From Neorhizobium galegae bv. officinalis (GTDB lineage: Bacteria > Pseudomonadota > Alphaproteobacteria > Rhizobiales > Rhizobiaceae), in contig CCRI01000001.1 in the NCBI GenBank assembly GCA_000985875.1, positions 124,001 to 188,000 of the forward strand: DNA of 64,000 nucleotides. The letters are read 5' to 3'. The notes under the pieces are model-generated. The model worked only from the letters and a program-made list of their open reading frames with translations, had not been told where the DNA came from and did no database searches. Below are positions 53,079-62,145 of the stretch, piece by piece (positions within the stretch are counted from its first letter, which is position 1; each line of letters starts with the position of its first letter). The position numbers and the translations under genes are program-made.

Positions 53079-53693
53079 GTGAGGATAGGTGCAGGAATTC
53101 TCGGGGCGACGCTCTGCCTTGGGTTGGTGCCTCTCAAGGCGTCGGCGCAGAGCCAGTGGCAGCCGGTCGAGCAGGTCCAGACCTATCCTATCACGGGTGA
53201 TTCCGGCGTCGATCTCTACGCTTCCATCGGCGAGCGTGGCCCGAAGATCGGCAAGGAGGTGCGCGCCATCGCCCATACCAATTTCAAGCTGACCTGGACC
53301 CGTGATTACCGGCCGCAGCCGGACGGTGCCTGCACGCTGGTTTCGGCGCGGCCGAAGCTGATCATCACCTATACGCTTCCCAAGCCCGCCTCGACGCTTT
53401 CCCCCGAGCTCAGGAAAAAGTGGGATGTCTTCTTTGCCGGTGTCCGCAAGCACGAACTGGTCCACGGCGTCATCATCACGGACATGGTGAAGGAGATCGA
53501 GCGGGTGAGCGTCGGCCTCAGCGTCGCCAACGATCCGCAATGCGCAAAGATCAGGACCGAACTGACGGCCAAGCTCGGCGAGATATCGAAGGCGCAGCAG
53601 AAACGCAGCAGTGATTATGACCGGATGGAAATGAGCGAGGGCGGCAATGTCCACCAGCTCATCCTGCAGCTGGTGAACGGCGCCGGCAGATAG
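53079..53693 (+). CDS. DUF922 family predicted secreted zinc protease
   Basis: A 204-residue exported protein with a signal peptide (ILGATLCLGLVPLKASAQS). The DUF922 signature is present: YTCPLR-like chemistry is absent but the zinc motif HELVH (in VRKHELVHGVIITDMV, residues about 125-140) fits H-E-x-x-H metallopeptidases, with NFKLTWTRDY upstream. The start is a GTG at 53079 after GGGAGG. It stands alone. Periplasmic proteolysis or cell-wall related processing is possible; the substrate is unknown. Confidence 0.78.
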   Translation: MRIGAGILGATLCLGLVPLKASAQSQWQPVEQVQTYPITGDSGVDLYASIGERGPKIGKEVRAIAHTNFKLTWTRDYRPQPDGACTLVSARPKLIITYTLPKPASTLSPELRKKWDVFFAGVRKHELVHGVIITDMVKEIERVSVGLSVANDPQCAKIRTELTAKLGEISKAQQKRSSDYDRMEMSEGGNVHQLILQLVNGAGR

Positions 53694-53761
53694 CCTCCGT
53701 ACAGATTGATTCAGAAGTTGGATGGAAGCTCTTGCTTTCCCTGATGAATTCTACGGCTGCG

Positions 53762-54667
53762 CTATCTCTTGCGCATCACGTTGACGACGAGTACGCCGAA
53801 GATCGCCATGACGCCGCCGATCGCGCCGATCAGGGTCGGCACTTCGCCGAGCCAAAGGAAACCGATCAGGGTGGCGGTCGGAGGAACGCCGTACAGAAAA
53901 TTGGCAGCCCTGGCGGCAGACAGGCGCTTCAGGGCAATCGCCCATGTGACGTAACCGATCGCGGTCGGGAAGAGCACCAGATAGGCGATGCCCCAGTTCA
54001 CCTCGGCCGGGGCAGCGGCAAGCGCCTGGAGCGCGGACGGGACGGCCGGCAGCAGCGGAACGGAGCCGATCAGCATCAGCCAGGCCGTGACAGCCAAGGC
54101 GGGCATGCGGCTGAGGATCGGCTTCTGCAGCACGCTGGCAATCGCCGAGCAGAGGGCAGCACCGAGAATGAGGATGGCGTTCGGATCGAGATCGAAACCG
54201 TCGTCGCCGGAGGCCGCAATCAGCGCCACGCCGGCAAAGGAGATCGCTGTTCCGACCCAGCCCCAGCGGCCGAACCGCTCACTGAGCGCGAAAATGGCGA
54301 TGAGTGCGGTGAAGACCGGCATGGTGTTGATGATGAAGCTCGCCGGCCCCGCCGCCACCGTTCGCTCACCCATGTTGAGGAGAACGGCATAGGCGGCGAT
54401 GAAGAGCACGGCCGCGACGACGAGGCGAAGGATATCGCCCCTGGCCGGAAGGGCTGGCCGGGCAGCGACAAGATAGAGAACCGCGATCAAGGCGGCCGGA
54501 ACATAACGCGCAGCGGCAAGCTCGATCGGCGTCAGCGGCCCGAGGCAGATGCGGATGACAACGAATGACGAGGCCCAGAAGACGATGGTCACCAGGATCG
54601 CCAGGAAGGCGATCATATCAAATCCGTGTCTCTCGTCTGTTCCGGCATTCATGGCAATCGTGCTCAT
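53762..54667 (-). CDS. EamA/DMT-superfamily transporter
   Basis: A 301-residue carrier with ten hydrophobic segments in two EamA repeats (FWASSFVVIRICLG in the first, AIASVLQKPILSRMPALA between). The ATG at 54667 (MSTIAMNAG) follows a GGGAGAGAGAG ribosome-binding site. It is divergent from the LysR gene over an 87-base gap holding a LysR-type palindrome, so it is probably that regulator's target. Amino-acid or metabolite export is common in the family, but the substrate is unknown. Confidence 0.87.
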   Translation of the reverse strand: MSTIAMNAGTDERHGFDMIAFLAILVTIVFWASSFVVIRICLGPLTPIELAAARYVPAALIAVLYLVAARPALPARGDILRLVVAAVLFIAAYAVLLNMGERTVAAGPASFIINTMPVFTALIAIFALSERFGRWGWVGTAISFAGVALIAASGDDGFDLDPNAILILGAALCSAIASVLQKPILSRMPALAVTAWLMLIGSVPLLPAVPSALQALAAAPAEVNWGIAYLVLFPTAIGYVTWAIALKRLSAARAANFLYGVPPTATLIGFLWLGEVPTLIGAIGGVMAIFGVLVVNVMRKR

Positions 54668-54715
54668 CTCTCTCTCCCTCAAAGCGTGGAAGCCAGGATT
54701 TAGCCTCTCTTATCC

Positions 54716-54730
54716 GTGCTTGAAAAGCAC
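54716..54730. promoter_or_regulatory. Candidate LysR-type operator between DMT and LysR genes
   Basis: GTGCTTGAAAAGCAC: perfect 6-base arms with a 3-base centre, 15 bases in all, the size of a LysR recognition site. It lies in the middle of the divergent gap. A small ATGATCAT palindrome (54740-54747) follows. Confidence 0.5.
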
Positions 54731-54754
54731 CGAAATCAATGATCATATGTGCGT

Positions 54755-55684
54755 ATGGTTCACAGCTCGCAGACTTTGCCGCCACTCGATACGCTAGAGA
54801 CCTTTGCCCGCGCCGCCCGTCTCGGATCGTTTTCCGCGGCGGCGGAAGAGGGCGGCGTCACCCATGGGGCCGTCTCCCGGCAGATATCCCGTCTGGAGCG
54901 CTGGATGGGCGTGCGGCTGTTCTCCCGCGAGGCCCGCGGCGTGACGCTGACACCGGAGGGCATGCGGTTTTTCGCCCGCGCCGAGGAGGCGCTGGCACTG
55001 CTCGGTGATACGGATGAGCGGTGGCTGCCACGCCGCAACAAGACGGTCGTCCGGCTTTCGGTGACGCCATCGGTCGCCTCGCTCTGGCTGTTTTCGCGGC
55101 TCTCGAAGCTCGAAGCTACCGACATCCATCTGGAACTGATCCTGGAACATCGGCTGGCGGACTTCAGCGAGGGCATCGACCTGGCGATCCGTTGCGGCAA
55201 GGGACCGTGGGCCGGCGTGCGCAGCCTGCCGCTCTGGCAGGAGAAGCTGGTGCCGATAGCCGCGCCTGCAATCGCCGAACGTCTCGGTGGGCGCTCGGAT
55301 GCAAGATCGCTGCTCGAACTGCCGATCCTGCACGATTCCAATGTCGAGGCCTGGCGGCGCTGGCTGGCGGTCGAAAGCGTCGACTACGTGCCGCGCGGTC
55401 AGGATCGGCGGTTCGAGGATTACAACCTGGTGATCGATGCATGCGCTCAGGGCCTCGGCATCGCGCTCGCCCGGCCGCCGCTTGCGGATGCGGCGCTTGC
55501 CTCCGGCCGGGTCGTCGCGGTGTCGGAGAGGGCGATCGATCACCATGTCGCCTTCCACCTGATCCGCCCGAACGATGCGATGAAGGCTTCTGGCGCCGAG
55601 TTCGCGCGGCGCTTCCTGCAGGAGGCCGGGCTCGACGAGGCGGCAATCGCCGCCTTCATCGCGCCGGGACGGGGCAAGGCGTAG
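54755..55684 (+). CDS. LysR-family transcriptional regulator (GcvA-like)
   Basis: A 309-residue regulator with an N-terminal winged helix (LETFARAARLGSFSAAAEEGG, AVSRQISRLERWMGVRLF) and a periplasmic-binding-like effector domain (VVRLSVTPSVASLWLFSRL). The domain arrangement and the LRRLxRFE-type middle are like GcvA. ATG at 54755 or GTG at 54749; neither has a clear ribosome-binding site, so the transcript may have a very short leader. It probably activates the divergent DMT gene. The 158 bases after its stop hold nothing recognisable. Confidence 0.9.
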   Translation: MVHSSQTLPPLDTLETFARAARLGSFSAAAEEGGVTHGAVSRQISRLERWMGVRLFSREARGVTLTPEGMRFFARAEEALALLGDTDERWLPRRNKTVVRLSVTPSVASLWLFSRLSKLEATDIHLELILEHRLADFSEGIDLAIRCGKGPWAGVRSLPLWQEKLVPIAAPAIAERLGGRSDARSLLELPILHDSNVEAWRRWLAVESVDYVPRGQDRRFEDYNLVIDACAQGLGIALARPPLADAALASGRVVAVSERAIDHHVAFHLIRPNDAMKASGAEFARRFLQEAGLDEAAIAAFIAPGRGKA

Positions 55685-55842
55685 CGCCTTCCCATTGGCA
55701 AATGCCATCGCGGCTCTAATTGCTCGGAAAATCAGAGCTGAGGAGCATTCCATATCGACCGGAGCTAGAAATCTGAAATGGAAGGCCCGGCGAAATGACC
55801 GCCGGGCCCCTGCTACTCAGCTGTTTTTCGCACCGCCGCCGA

Positions 55843-56958
55843 TTATTCGGCGGCCTCCTGCGGTTTCAGGACACCGCGGCGGATCTGGTCTTCCTCGATG
55901 GACTCGAAGAGGGCGCGGAAATTGCCCTCGCCAAACCCTTCGTCGCCCTTGCGCTGGATGAACTCGAAGAAGATCGGGCCGATCACCGTCTTCGAGAAGA
56001 TCTGCAACAGGATCTTGGTCATGCCGCCATCGACCACACCTTCGCCGTCGATCAGGATGCCGTGCTTCTTCATCCGCTCGATCGGTTCGTCGTGGCCGTG
56101 CACGCGGGTGCCGGACATTTCGTAATAGGTATCCGGCGGGCCGGGCATGAATTTCAGCCCGTTGTCGGCGAGCTTGTCGGTCGCTTCATAGATGCCGTCG
56201 GTGCCGACGGCGATGTGCTGGATGCCTTCGCCCTTGTACTTCTTCAGGAATTCCTCGATCTGGCTGGTCTCGTCCTTGGACTCGTTCAGCGGAATGCGGA
56301 TCTTGCCGCAGGGCGAGGTGATCGCCCGGCTCACCAGTCCGGTGATGCGGCCGTCGATGTTGAAGAAGTGGATCTGCTTGAAGTTGAAGAGTTCGCGGTA
56401 GAAGTCCCACCACTTGTCCATGTTGCCGCGATAGACGTTGTGGGTCAGGTGGTCGAGGTAATAGAAACCGACGCCTTCCGGCTTCGGGTTCTTTTCGCCG
56501 AGCCATTCGAATTCGGTCTCGTAAGCAGAGCCTTTCGCGCCATAAGACTCGATGAAATAGAGGAGCGACCCACCGATGCCGACGATGGCCGGCACGTCGA
56601 GCGTCTTGTCCTTGCCCTCATAAGGCGTCGCACCCTTGGCGACCGCGTGGTCGAAGGCATGTTTGGCATCGACGACGCGCCAGGCCATGGCCGGCGCGCA
56701 GGGGCCGTGCTCGTCGACGAAGCGCATGGCATGGCTGCCCGGCTCGGCGTTGAGGATGTAGTTGATGTCGCCCTGGCGCCAGACTGTGATGTTCTTGGTC
56801 TTGTGCTTCGCCACCGGCTTGTAGCCCATGCGGGTGAACAGCTCTTCCAGCTTTTGCGGTTCCGGATGGGCGAATTCGACGAATTCGAAACCGTCGGTGC
56901 CGGCCGGATTGTCGGGGGTGATCTCAGAAACCGGTGCGTCGTGCGGGAAAGGACCCAT
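55843..56958 (-). CDS. hppD: 4-hydroxyphenylpyruvate dioxygenase
   Basis: Converts 4-hydroxyphenylpyruvate to homogentisate, second step of tyrosine breakdown. The 371-residue two-domain extradiol-fold enzyme has iron ligands His170 (YLDHLTHNV), His248 (GIQHIAVGTD) and Glu332 (IFFEFIQRKGDEGFGEGNF), plus the C-terminal helix that gates the active site. AGGAGGAA precedes the ATG. It is divergent from the Lrp-type regulator, and its product is the substrate of HmgA at 58115. Confidence 0.96.
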   Translation of the reverse strand: MGPFPHDAPVSEITPDNPAGTDGFEFVEFAHPEPQKLEELFTRMGYKPVAKHKTKNITVWRQGDINYILNAEPGSHAMRFVDEHGPCAPAMAWRVVDAKHAFDHAVAKGATPYEGKDKTLDVPAIVGIGGSLLYFIESYGAKGSAYETEFEWLGEKNPKPEGVGFYYLDHLTHNVYRGNMDKWWDFYRELFNFKQIHFFNIDGRITGLVSRAITSPCGKIRIPLNESKDETSQIEEFLKKYKGEGIQHIAVGTDGIYEATDKLADNGLKFMPGPPDTYYEMSGTRVHGHDEPIERMKKHGILIDGEGVVDGGMTKILLQIFSKTVIGPIFFEFIQRKGDEGFGEGNFRALFESIEEDQIRRGVLKPQEAAE

Positions 56959-57044
56959 GGAAAATTCCTCCTGTCAGTCACCCGTCATGATGATGCAGGA
57001 GAGGCGCATTGTGCTTGCAATCTTGGCGATGTTCTGCTGGATTT

Positions 57045-57081
57045 GTGCATGAAGTGTGCGAGTTGCAGGAGTTGCATGCAC
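57045..57081. promoter_or_regulatory. Candidate Lrp-family binding region between hppD and its regulator
   Basis: GTGCATG (57045-57051) and CATGCAC (57075-57081) are inverted 7-base arms, with two direct GTTGCA copies (57062-57067, 57071-57076) between them. The site abuts the regulator start codon. Weak because Lrp sites are degenerate. Confidence 0.3.
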
Positions 57082-57082
57082 G

Positions 57083-57562
57083 ATGGACGCGCTGGACGGA
57101 TATGACCTGAAGATCTTGAGCCACCTGCAGGTCGACGGGCGGCTGACCAATAACGAATTGTCCGAGCTCATAGCACTGTCGCCATCGCAATGTTCGCGCC
57201 GGCGAGCGCGGCTCGAAGGCGAGGGGTTCATCCAGACCTACCGGGCGCATCTCAACCGCCAGAAACTCGGTCTCGACCTGCTGGTGGTGATCGCCGTGAC
57301 GCTCGCCACCCATAACCGGGACAATGCCAAGCGGTTCGCGCGGCTTGTCGAGGACCTGCCGGAAGTGCTCGAGTGTTTCTCGCTGACCGGCGAGATGGAC
57401 TATCATCTGAAGGTGGTGACGCGGGATCTGGCGGGCCTCTCCCATTTCGTCAACGACATACTGTTGCCGCACGAGAGCGTGCAGCACGTCAAAACATCGA
57501 TCGTTCTCAGCGTGTTGAAGGATTTTGGTGGGATTCCGATTCAAAAGCCCGCCAAGGCTTAG
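57083..57562 (+). CDS. Lrp/AsnC-family transcriptional regulator
   Basis: A 159-residue regulator: N-terminal helix-turn-helix (ILSHLQVDGRLTNNELSELI, SPSQCSRRRARLE) and a C-terminal RAM ligand/oligomerisation domain (LLVVIAVTLATH, VLECFSLTGEMDYHLKVV). The ATG at 57083 gives the usual MDxLDxYDLKIL opening. Divergent from hppD, which it probably regulates in response to an aromatic amino acid. The stop overlaps the convergent MarR gene by 4 bases. Confidence 0.9.
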   Translation: MDALDGYDLKILSHLQVDGRLTNNELSELIALSPSQCSRRRARLEGEGFIQTYRAHLNRQKLGLDLLVVIAVTLATHNRDNAKRFARLVEDLPEVLECFSLTGEMDYHLKVVTRDLAGLSHFVNDILLPHESVQHVKTSIVLSVLKDFGGIPIQKPAKA

Positions 57563-58035
57563 AGATCGTCCGGCTCCGGCAGTTTCCCTTTGCCCGAGCG
57601 GCGGATGACCTGCTCGATTGCCGCGAGACCGGTCGATAAAGCCTCGATGCCGCTCCCGCCCAATTCCGCCTCCAGTTCCGCCTGGTAGCGGCGGGCGAGT
57701 TCGATCAGCTCCCGATAGGCCTGCTGCCCGGCGGGGGTGAGTTCCAGGTGTTCGAGACGCCGGTCCCCATCGTCCTGGCTGCGCTTCAGCCAGCGGCGTT
57801 GTTCGAGCGCGAAGACGGCGCGGCTGACCTTCGTCTTGTGCATGCTGGAATGAATGCCCACCGCTTTCGACGTCATGCGGCCCGAACTGCCAAGCGCCGC
57901 AAGCGTGCGCCATTCCGGCCGGGTCAGGCCGTATTTCGCCTTGTAATGCGCGGCAAAGCGCAAGCCGACGAATTCGGCGGCGCGGTTGAGCCTGTAGGGG
58001 AGGAACTGGTCGAGTTCGAAACTATCGGTCGTCAT
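57559..58035 (-). CDS. MarR-family regulator, probable repressor of the homogentisate genes
   Basis: A 158-residue MarR protein with the winged helix (TRPEWRTLAALGSSGRMTSKAV, TKVSRAVFALEQRRWLKRS, DRRLEHLELTPAGQQAY). Divergent from hmgA; a palindrome and direct repeats lie across the hmgA promoter. HmgR-type repressors respond to homogentisate, which would suit the location, by analogy. Confidence 0.88.
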   Translation of the reverse strand: MTTDSFELDQFLPYRLNRAAEFVGLRFAAHYKAKYGLTRPEWRTLAALGSSGRMTSKAVGIHSSMHKTKVSRAVFALEQRRWLKRSQDDGDRRLEHLELTPAGQQAYRELIELARRYQAELEAELGGSGIEALSTGLAAIEQVIRRSGKGKLPEPDDL

Positions 58036-58050
58036 GACACTGATGGGGCG

Positions 58051-58088
58051 TTGATGGTTACAAAATTGATGGTTACATTTGCAACCAT
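58051..58088 (+). promoter_or_regulatory. hmgA promoter with candidate MarR/HmgR operator
   Basis: TTGATG (58051-58056) and TACATT (58074-58079) are 17 bases apart. TTGATGGTTACA occurs twice (58051-58062, 58066-58077), and ATGGTT/AACCAT form inverted arms of a 20-base palindrome at 58069-58088 that covers the -10 box and start point. Confidence 0.6.
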
Positions 58089-58114
58089 ATCGTCATCATG
58101 GGAGGAAACAAGCC

Positions 58115-59479
58115 ATGCTGGACAAGGTCGATCCGAACGCCGCGCAGTTTACCGGGGCGAATGCCGAGGCGCTCGCCTATATGCCGGGTTTCGGCAATGA
58201 TTTCGAAACCGAGAGCCTTCCCGGCGCCCTGCCGCAGGGCCAGAACAGCCCGCAGAAATGCAATTACGGGCTTTATGCGGAGCAGCTCTCCGGTTCGCCG
58301 TTCACGGCACCGCGCGGCACCAACGAGCGTTCCTGGCTCTATCGCATCCGCCCGAGCGTGCGCCACACCGGCCGGTTCAGGAAGATCGATTATCCGCTGT
58401 GGAAGACGGCACCTCACATCGCCGAGCATTCGCTGGCGCTCGGCCAGCTCCGCTGGAGCCCGGTGCCGGCGCCGACGGAAAAGCTGAATTTCCGCGAAGG
58501 CATCCGCACAATGACGACGGCGGGCGACGCGCTTTCCCAGTCAGGCATGGCGGCGCATGTCTATGTCTTCAACACAGACATGGTGGACGACTATTTCTTC
58601 AATGCCGACGGCGAAATGATGATCGTGCCGGAGACGGGGTCGATCCGTGTTTTCACCGAACTCGGCAAGATGGATCTGGAGCCTTCGGAGATCTGCATCA
58701 TCCCGCGCGGAACCATGTTCAAGGTGACACGGCTGGGTGAGGAAGAAGTCTGGCGCGGTTATATCTGCGAGAACTACGGCGCCAAGTTCACCCTGCCGGA
58801 TCGCGGGCCGATCGGCGCCAATTGCCTTGCCAACCCAAGGGATTTCAAGACGCCGGTGGCCGCCTACGAGGACAAGGAGACGCCCTGCCGGGTGCATGTG
58901 AAATGGTGTGGTTCCTTCCATGTGACCGAGATCGGCCATTCGCCGCTCGACGTGGTTGCCTGGCACGGAAATTACGCACCCTACAAATACGACCTGCGCA
59001 CCTTTTCTCCGGTCGGCGCCATCCTCTTCGACCATCCCGATCCGTCGATCTTCACGGTTCTGACTGCTCCCTCCGGAGAGGAGGGAACCGCCAATGTCGA
59101 TTTCGTGATCTTCCCGCCGCGCTGGCTGGTGGCCGAGCACACGTTCCGGCCGCCCTGGTATCACCGCAACATCATGAGCGAGTTCATGGGCCTGATCTAT
59201 GGCCGCTACGACGCCAAGGAGGAGGGCTTCGTGCCGGGCGGCATGAGCCTGCACAACATGATGCTGCCGCACGGGCCTGACTTCACCGGCTTCGAAAAAG
59301 CCTCGAATGGCGAGCTTAAACCCGTCAAGCTCGACAACACCATGGCCTTCATGTTCGAGACCCGTTTCCCCCAGCAGCTCACCAAATTCGCGGCCGAACT
59401 GGAGACGCTGCAGGATAATTACGTGGATTGCTGGTCAGGTCTCGAGCGAAAGTTCGACGGTACGCCGGGGATCAAGTGA
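58115..59479 (+). CDS. hmgA: Homogentisate 1,2-dioxygenase
   Basis: Opens the ring of homogentisate to 4-maleylacetoacetate. The 454-residue cupin-type enzyme has [19 protein letters not shown] at the start and the iron-binding region [16 protein letters not shown] (His, Glu) plus the following His in HGPD. Full family length. The ATG at 58115 follows GGAGGAAA. First gene of hmgA-fahA-maiA; the 86-base gap to fahA is small enough for co-transcription. Confidence 0.96.
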   Translation: MLDKVDPNAAQFTGANAEALAYMPGFGNDFETESLPGALPQGQNSPQKCNYGLYAEQLSGSPFTAPRGTNERSWLYRIRPSVRHTGRFRKIDYPLWKTAPHIAEHSLALGQLRWSPVPAPTEKLNFREGIRTMTTAGDALSQSGMAAHVYVFNTDMVDDYFFNADGEMMIVPETGSIRVFTELGKMDLEPSEICIIPRGTMFKVTRLGEEEVWRGYICENYGAKFTLPDRGPIGANCLANPRDFKTPVAAYEDKETPCRVHVKWCGSFHVTEIGHSPLDVVAWHGNYAPYKYDLRTFSPVGAILFDHPDPSIFTVLTAPSGEEGTANVDFVIFPPRWLVAEHTFRPPWYHRNIMSEFMGLIYGRYDAKEEGFVPGGMSLHNMMLPHGPDFTGFEKASNGELKPVKLDNTMAFMFETRFPQQLTKFAAELETLQDNYVDCWSGLERKFDGTPGIK

Positions 59480-59565
59480 GGCGGCGCTACATTACGGTTG
59501 CCTTCTGGCGCGATCTCCTCACATTCTGAGGGCAATACCAACGATAAAACGGGAAACACTCATTC

Positions 59566-60582
59566 ATGAAGCTCGCGACACTGAAGGATTCCACCCGCGA
59601 CGGCCGCCTGGTCGTCGTCTCGAAAGACCTGACCCAGTGCTCGGAGGTCGGTCATATCGCCCGCACGCTGCAGGCGGCGCTCGACGACTGGGCGTATGTC
59701 GGTCCGCGGCTTGAACGGGTCGCTGAGGGTATCGAGACCGGTTCGCAGCCGACCATCCGTTTCCACGAACATGATGCCGCATCGCCGCTGCCGCGTGCCT
59801 ATCAATGGGCGGATGGATCGGCTTACGTCAATCACGTCGAACTGGTGCGCCGGGCGCGCAATGCGGAGATGCCGGAGAGCTTCTGGACCGATCCGCTGAT
59901 CTACCAGGGCGGGTCCGACAGTTTCCTCGGGCCTCGCGATCCGATCCTGCTCGAAAACGAAGCCTGGGGTGCCGATATGGAGGGCGAGGTCGCGGTGATC
60001 CTCGGCGACGTGCCCATGGGGGCGTCCGTGGATGAGGCGCGGGAGGCGATCCGCCTCGTACTTCTCGTCAACGACGTGTCCCTGCGCGGGCTGATCCCGT
60101 CCGAACTCGCCAAGGGGTTCGGCTTCTTCCAGTCGAAACCGTCTTCCGCTTTTTCTCCGGTCGCGGTCACGCCCGATGAACTGGGTTCGGCCTGGGATGG
60201 CGGCAAGCTTTCACTTCCGCTCAAGGTGGATCTGAACGGCAAGCCTTTCGGACGGGCCAATGCCGGCGTCGACATGACCTTCGATTTCCCGCAGCTGATC
60301 GCCCATGCGGCGAAGACGCGGCCGCTCATAGCCGGCACGATCATCGGTTCGGGCACGGTCTCCAACAAACTCGACGGAGGTCCCGGCAAGCCGGTTGCCG
60401 ATGGCGGCGCCGGATATTCCTGCATTGCCGAAATCCGCACCATCGAGACGATCAACTTGGGCGTTCCGAAGACGCCTTTCCTGCATTTCGGGGATACGGT
60501 GCGGATCGAGATGAAGGACGACAAGGGCCATTCGATCTTCGGCGCGATAGAGCAGACCGTGACGAGATACGAGAAGGCTTGA
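59566..60582 (+). CDS. fahA: Fumarylacetoacetase-family hydrolase
   Basis: Hydrolyses 4-fumarylacetoacetate to fumarate and acetoacetate. A 338-residue FAH-fold protein with the metal-binding acidic set in WGADMEGEVAVIL (two Glu) and LLVNDVSLR (Asp), and GSGTVSNKLDGGPG near the C terminus. The ribosome-binding site is weak (GGGAAA). The stop overlaps the maiA ATG by one base. Confidence 0.92.
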   Translation: MKLATLKDSTRDGRLVVVSKDLTQCSEVGHIARTLQAALDDWAYVGPRLERVAEGIETGSQPTIRFHEHDAASPLPRAYQWADGSAYVNHVELVRRARNAEMPESFWTDPLIYQGGSDSFLGPRDPILLENEAWGADMEGEVAVILGDVPMGASVDEAREAIRLVLLVNDVSLRGLIPSELAKGFGFFQSKPSSAFSPVAVTPDELGSAWDGGKLSLPLKVDLNGKPFGRANAGVDMTFDFPQLIAHAAKTRPLIAGTIIGSGTVSNKLDGGPGKPVADGGAGYSCIAEIRTIETINLGVPKTPFLHFGDTVRIEMKDDKGHSIFGAIEQTVTRYEKA

Positions 60583-61217
60583 TGAGCGATACGGTGCTCT
60601 ACGATTATTGGCGGTCCTCGGCGAGCTATCGGCTGAGGATCGCCCTCAACATGGTTGCGGAGACGTTCCGGTCGGTGCCAGTCGATCTGCTCGCCAAGGC
60701 GCACAGGTCGCCGGAGCATCTCGCCCGCAACCCGCAGGGGCTGGTGCCGGTGCTGGAAATCGACGGGCACAGCTTCACCCAGTCGCTCGCCGTGATCGAA
60801 TATCTCGACGAGACGCGTGGCGGAGCCTTCCTGCCGGGAGATTCCGTCGGTCGTCAGCGGGTGAGGGCGCTCTCCTATGTCATCGCCATGGAAATCCACC
60901 CGGTCTGCAATCTCAACGTCACCGGCCACGTCATGTCACTGACCGGTGGCGGCGATGAAGCCCGGGTGGCCTGGATGCGGAAGTTCATCGGCGAGGGGCT
61001 GGCCGCCTTCGAGGCACTGCTCGATTCCCCCTCGACCGGCACATTCTGTCACGGCGACCGGCCGGGAATGGCGGATATCTGCCTTGTACCGCAGGTCTAC
61101 AACGCCCGGCGGTGGAGCGTCGATCTTTCGGCCTGCCCGAAACTTGTCGCGATTGCCGACCGCTGCGCCGAACTGAAACCGTTCGCCAACGCCCATCCCG
61201 ACAAGGCGGTTCACTAG
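60582..61217 (+). CDS. maiA: Maleylacetoacetate isomerase (zeta-class glutathione transferase)
   Basis: Glutathione-dependent cis-trans isomerisation of maleylacetoacetate to fumarylacetoacetate. The 211-residue protein has the N-terminal thioredoxin-like domain with the zeta-class SSASYRLRIAL motif (Ser catalytic), NPQGLVPVLEIDG and QSLAVIEYLDE, then the all-helical domain. The ATG at 60582 overlaps the fahA stop (TGATG). The 3' end overlaps the convergent TetR gene by 4 bases. Confidence 0.94.
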   Translation: MSDTVLYDYWRSSASYRLRIALNMVAETFRSVPVDLLAKAHRSPEHLARNPQGLVPVLEIDGHSFTQSLAVIEYLDETRGGAFLPGDSVGRQRVRALSYVIAMEIHPVCNLNVTGHVMSLTGGGDEARVAWMRKFIGEGLAAFEALLDSPSTGTFCHGDRPGMADICLVPQVYNARRWSVDLSACPKLVAIADRCAELKPFANAHPDKAVH

Positions 61218-61885
61218 GTCTTCAGGTAGCTGATCACCGCGTCGGCGATCATGCCCTTGTGGCGTTCCATTGTCTCCGGTTCCGAAAGGTCACGGCGGAA
61301 GATGGTACCGAACGTATAGCGGTTGGAGACGCGGAAGAAGCAGAAAGCACTGATCAGCATGTGAATGTCGATCGGATCGGCTTTCCGGACAAATACGCCG
61401 GCCGCGACGCCGCGATCAAGGATCGCGGCAATGGTTTCGATGACCGAAACGTTCAGGTCGCGGATCGCCTCCGACCGCAGCATGTGTGCGGCGTGGTGGA
61501 TGTTCTCGATGCTGACAAGCCGGACGAAATCCGGATTGGCCTCGTCATGTTCGAACGTCGTCGAAATCAGCACCCGTAGCGCCTGTTCCGGGGGCAGGTT
61601 GGAAAGCTGAAGGTCCTCTTCCAGCGTGCGGATCTTGCGGTAGGCTCGCTCGAGAACGGCGAGATAAAGCCCCTCTTTGCTGCCGAAATAATAATAGATC
61701 ATCCGCTTAGAGGTGCGGGTCTTTTCCGCGATCGCATCGACACGGCCGCCGGCCAGGCCATGGGTCGTGAACTCCTCCGTCGCCACATCCAGGATGTCTT
61801 CCTGGGTGCGTTGCGGGTCGTTTTTCCTGCCGTTTTCGCGTTTCGCCGCCATCCCCGAATCCGCCTTCACTGTTTCGTCCGCCAT
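61214..61885 (-). CDS. TetR-family transcriptional regulator
   Basis: About 223 residues: helix-turn-helix TRTSKRMIYYYFGSKEGLYLAVL in the N-terminal third and a long helical C-terminal domain. A basic leader (AAKRENGRKNDPQRTQEDIL) precedes the DNA-binding domain. The start is uncertain among ATGs at 61885, 61852 and further upstream (61978), none with a strong ribosome-binding site. Divergent from the TRAP genes with an operator-like palindrome over their promoter. Confidence 0.82.
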   Translation of the reverse strand: MADETVKADSGMAAKRENGRKNDPQRTQEDILDVATEEFTTHGLAGGRVDAIAEKTRTSKRMIYYYFGSKEGLYLAVLERAYRKIRTLEEDLQLSNLPPEQALRVLISTTFEHDEANPDFVRLVSIENIHHAAHMLRSEAIRDLNVSVIETIAAILDRGVAAGVFVRKADPIDIHMLISAFCFFRVSNRYTFGTIFRRDLSEPETMERHKGMIADAVISYLKT

Positions 61886-61988
61886 GCTCACAGAAACAGG
61901 CCTTGTGGACAACCGATTGTCCACATCGAATTTTCGCATTTGTTCCAAAGTCATAACGGGCCTGATTGAGGCTTTCAATAGATGGCGC

Positions 61989-62018
61989 TTGACATACGCA
62001 CTAGTTCGTACATTTTAT
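61989..62018 (+). promoter_or_regulatory. Promoter of the second TRAP operon with candidate TetR operator
   Basis: TTGACA (61989-61994) with an ATTTTA/TTTTAT -10 region at 62012-62018. The spacer holds TACGCACTAGTTCGTA (61995-62010), a near-perfect palindrome (14 of 16 positions) centred on CTAG. A repressor bound there would sit between -35 and -10. Confidence 0.55.
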
Positions 62019-62145
62019 CCGAATTGCCGGTCGATCCCTGAGGAGGCGGTCCCGGCGGAGGTTATCTTGTCAACGGATCAAGTGGGTAGCCGTATCAGCG
62101 GCGGCCATTGTCCAACCGATGACGGAAGCCTTGGGAGGACTGGAA

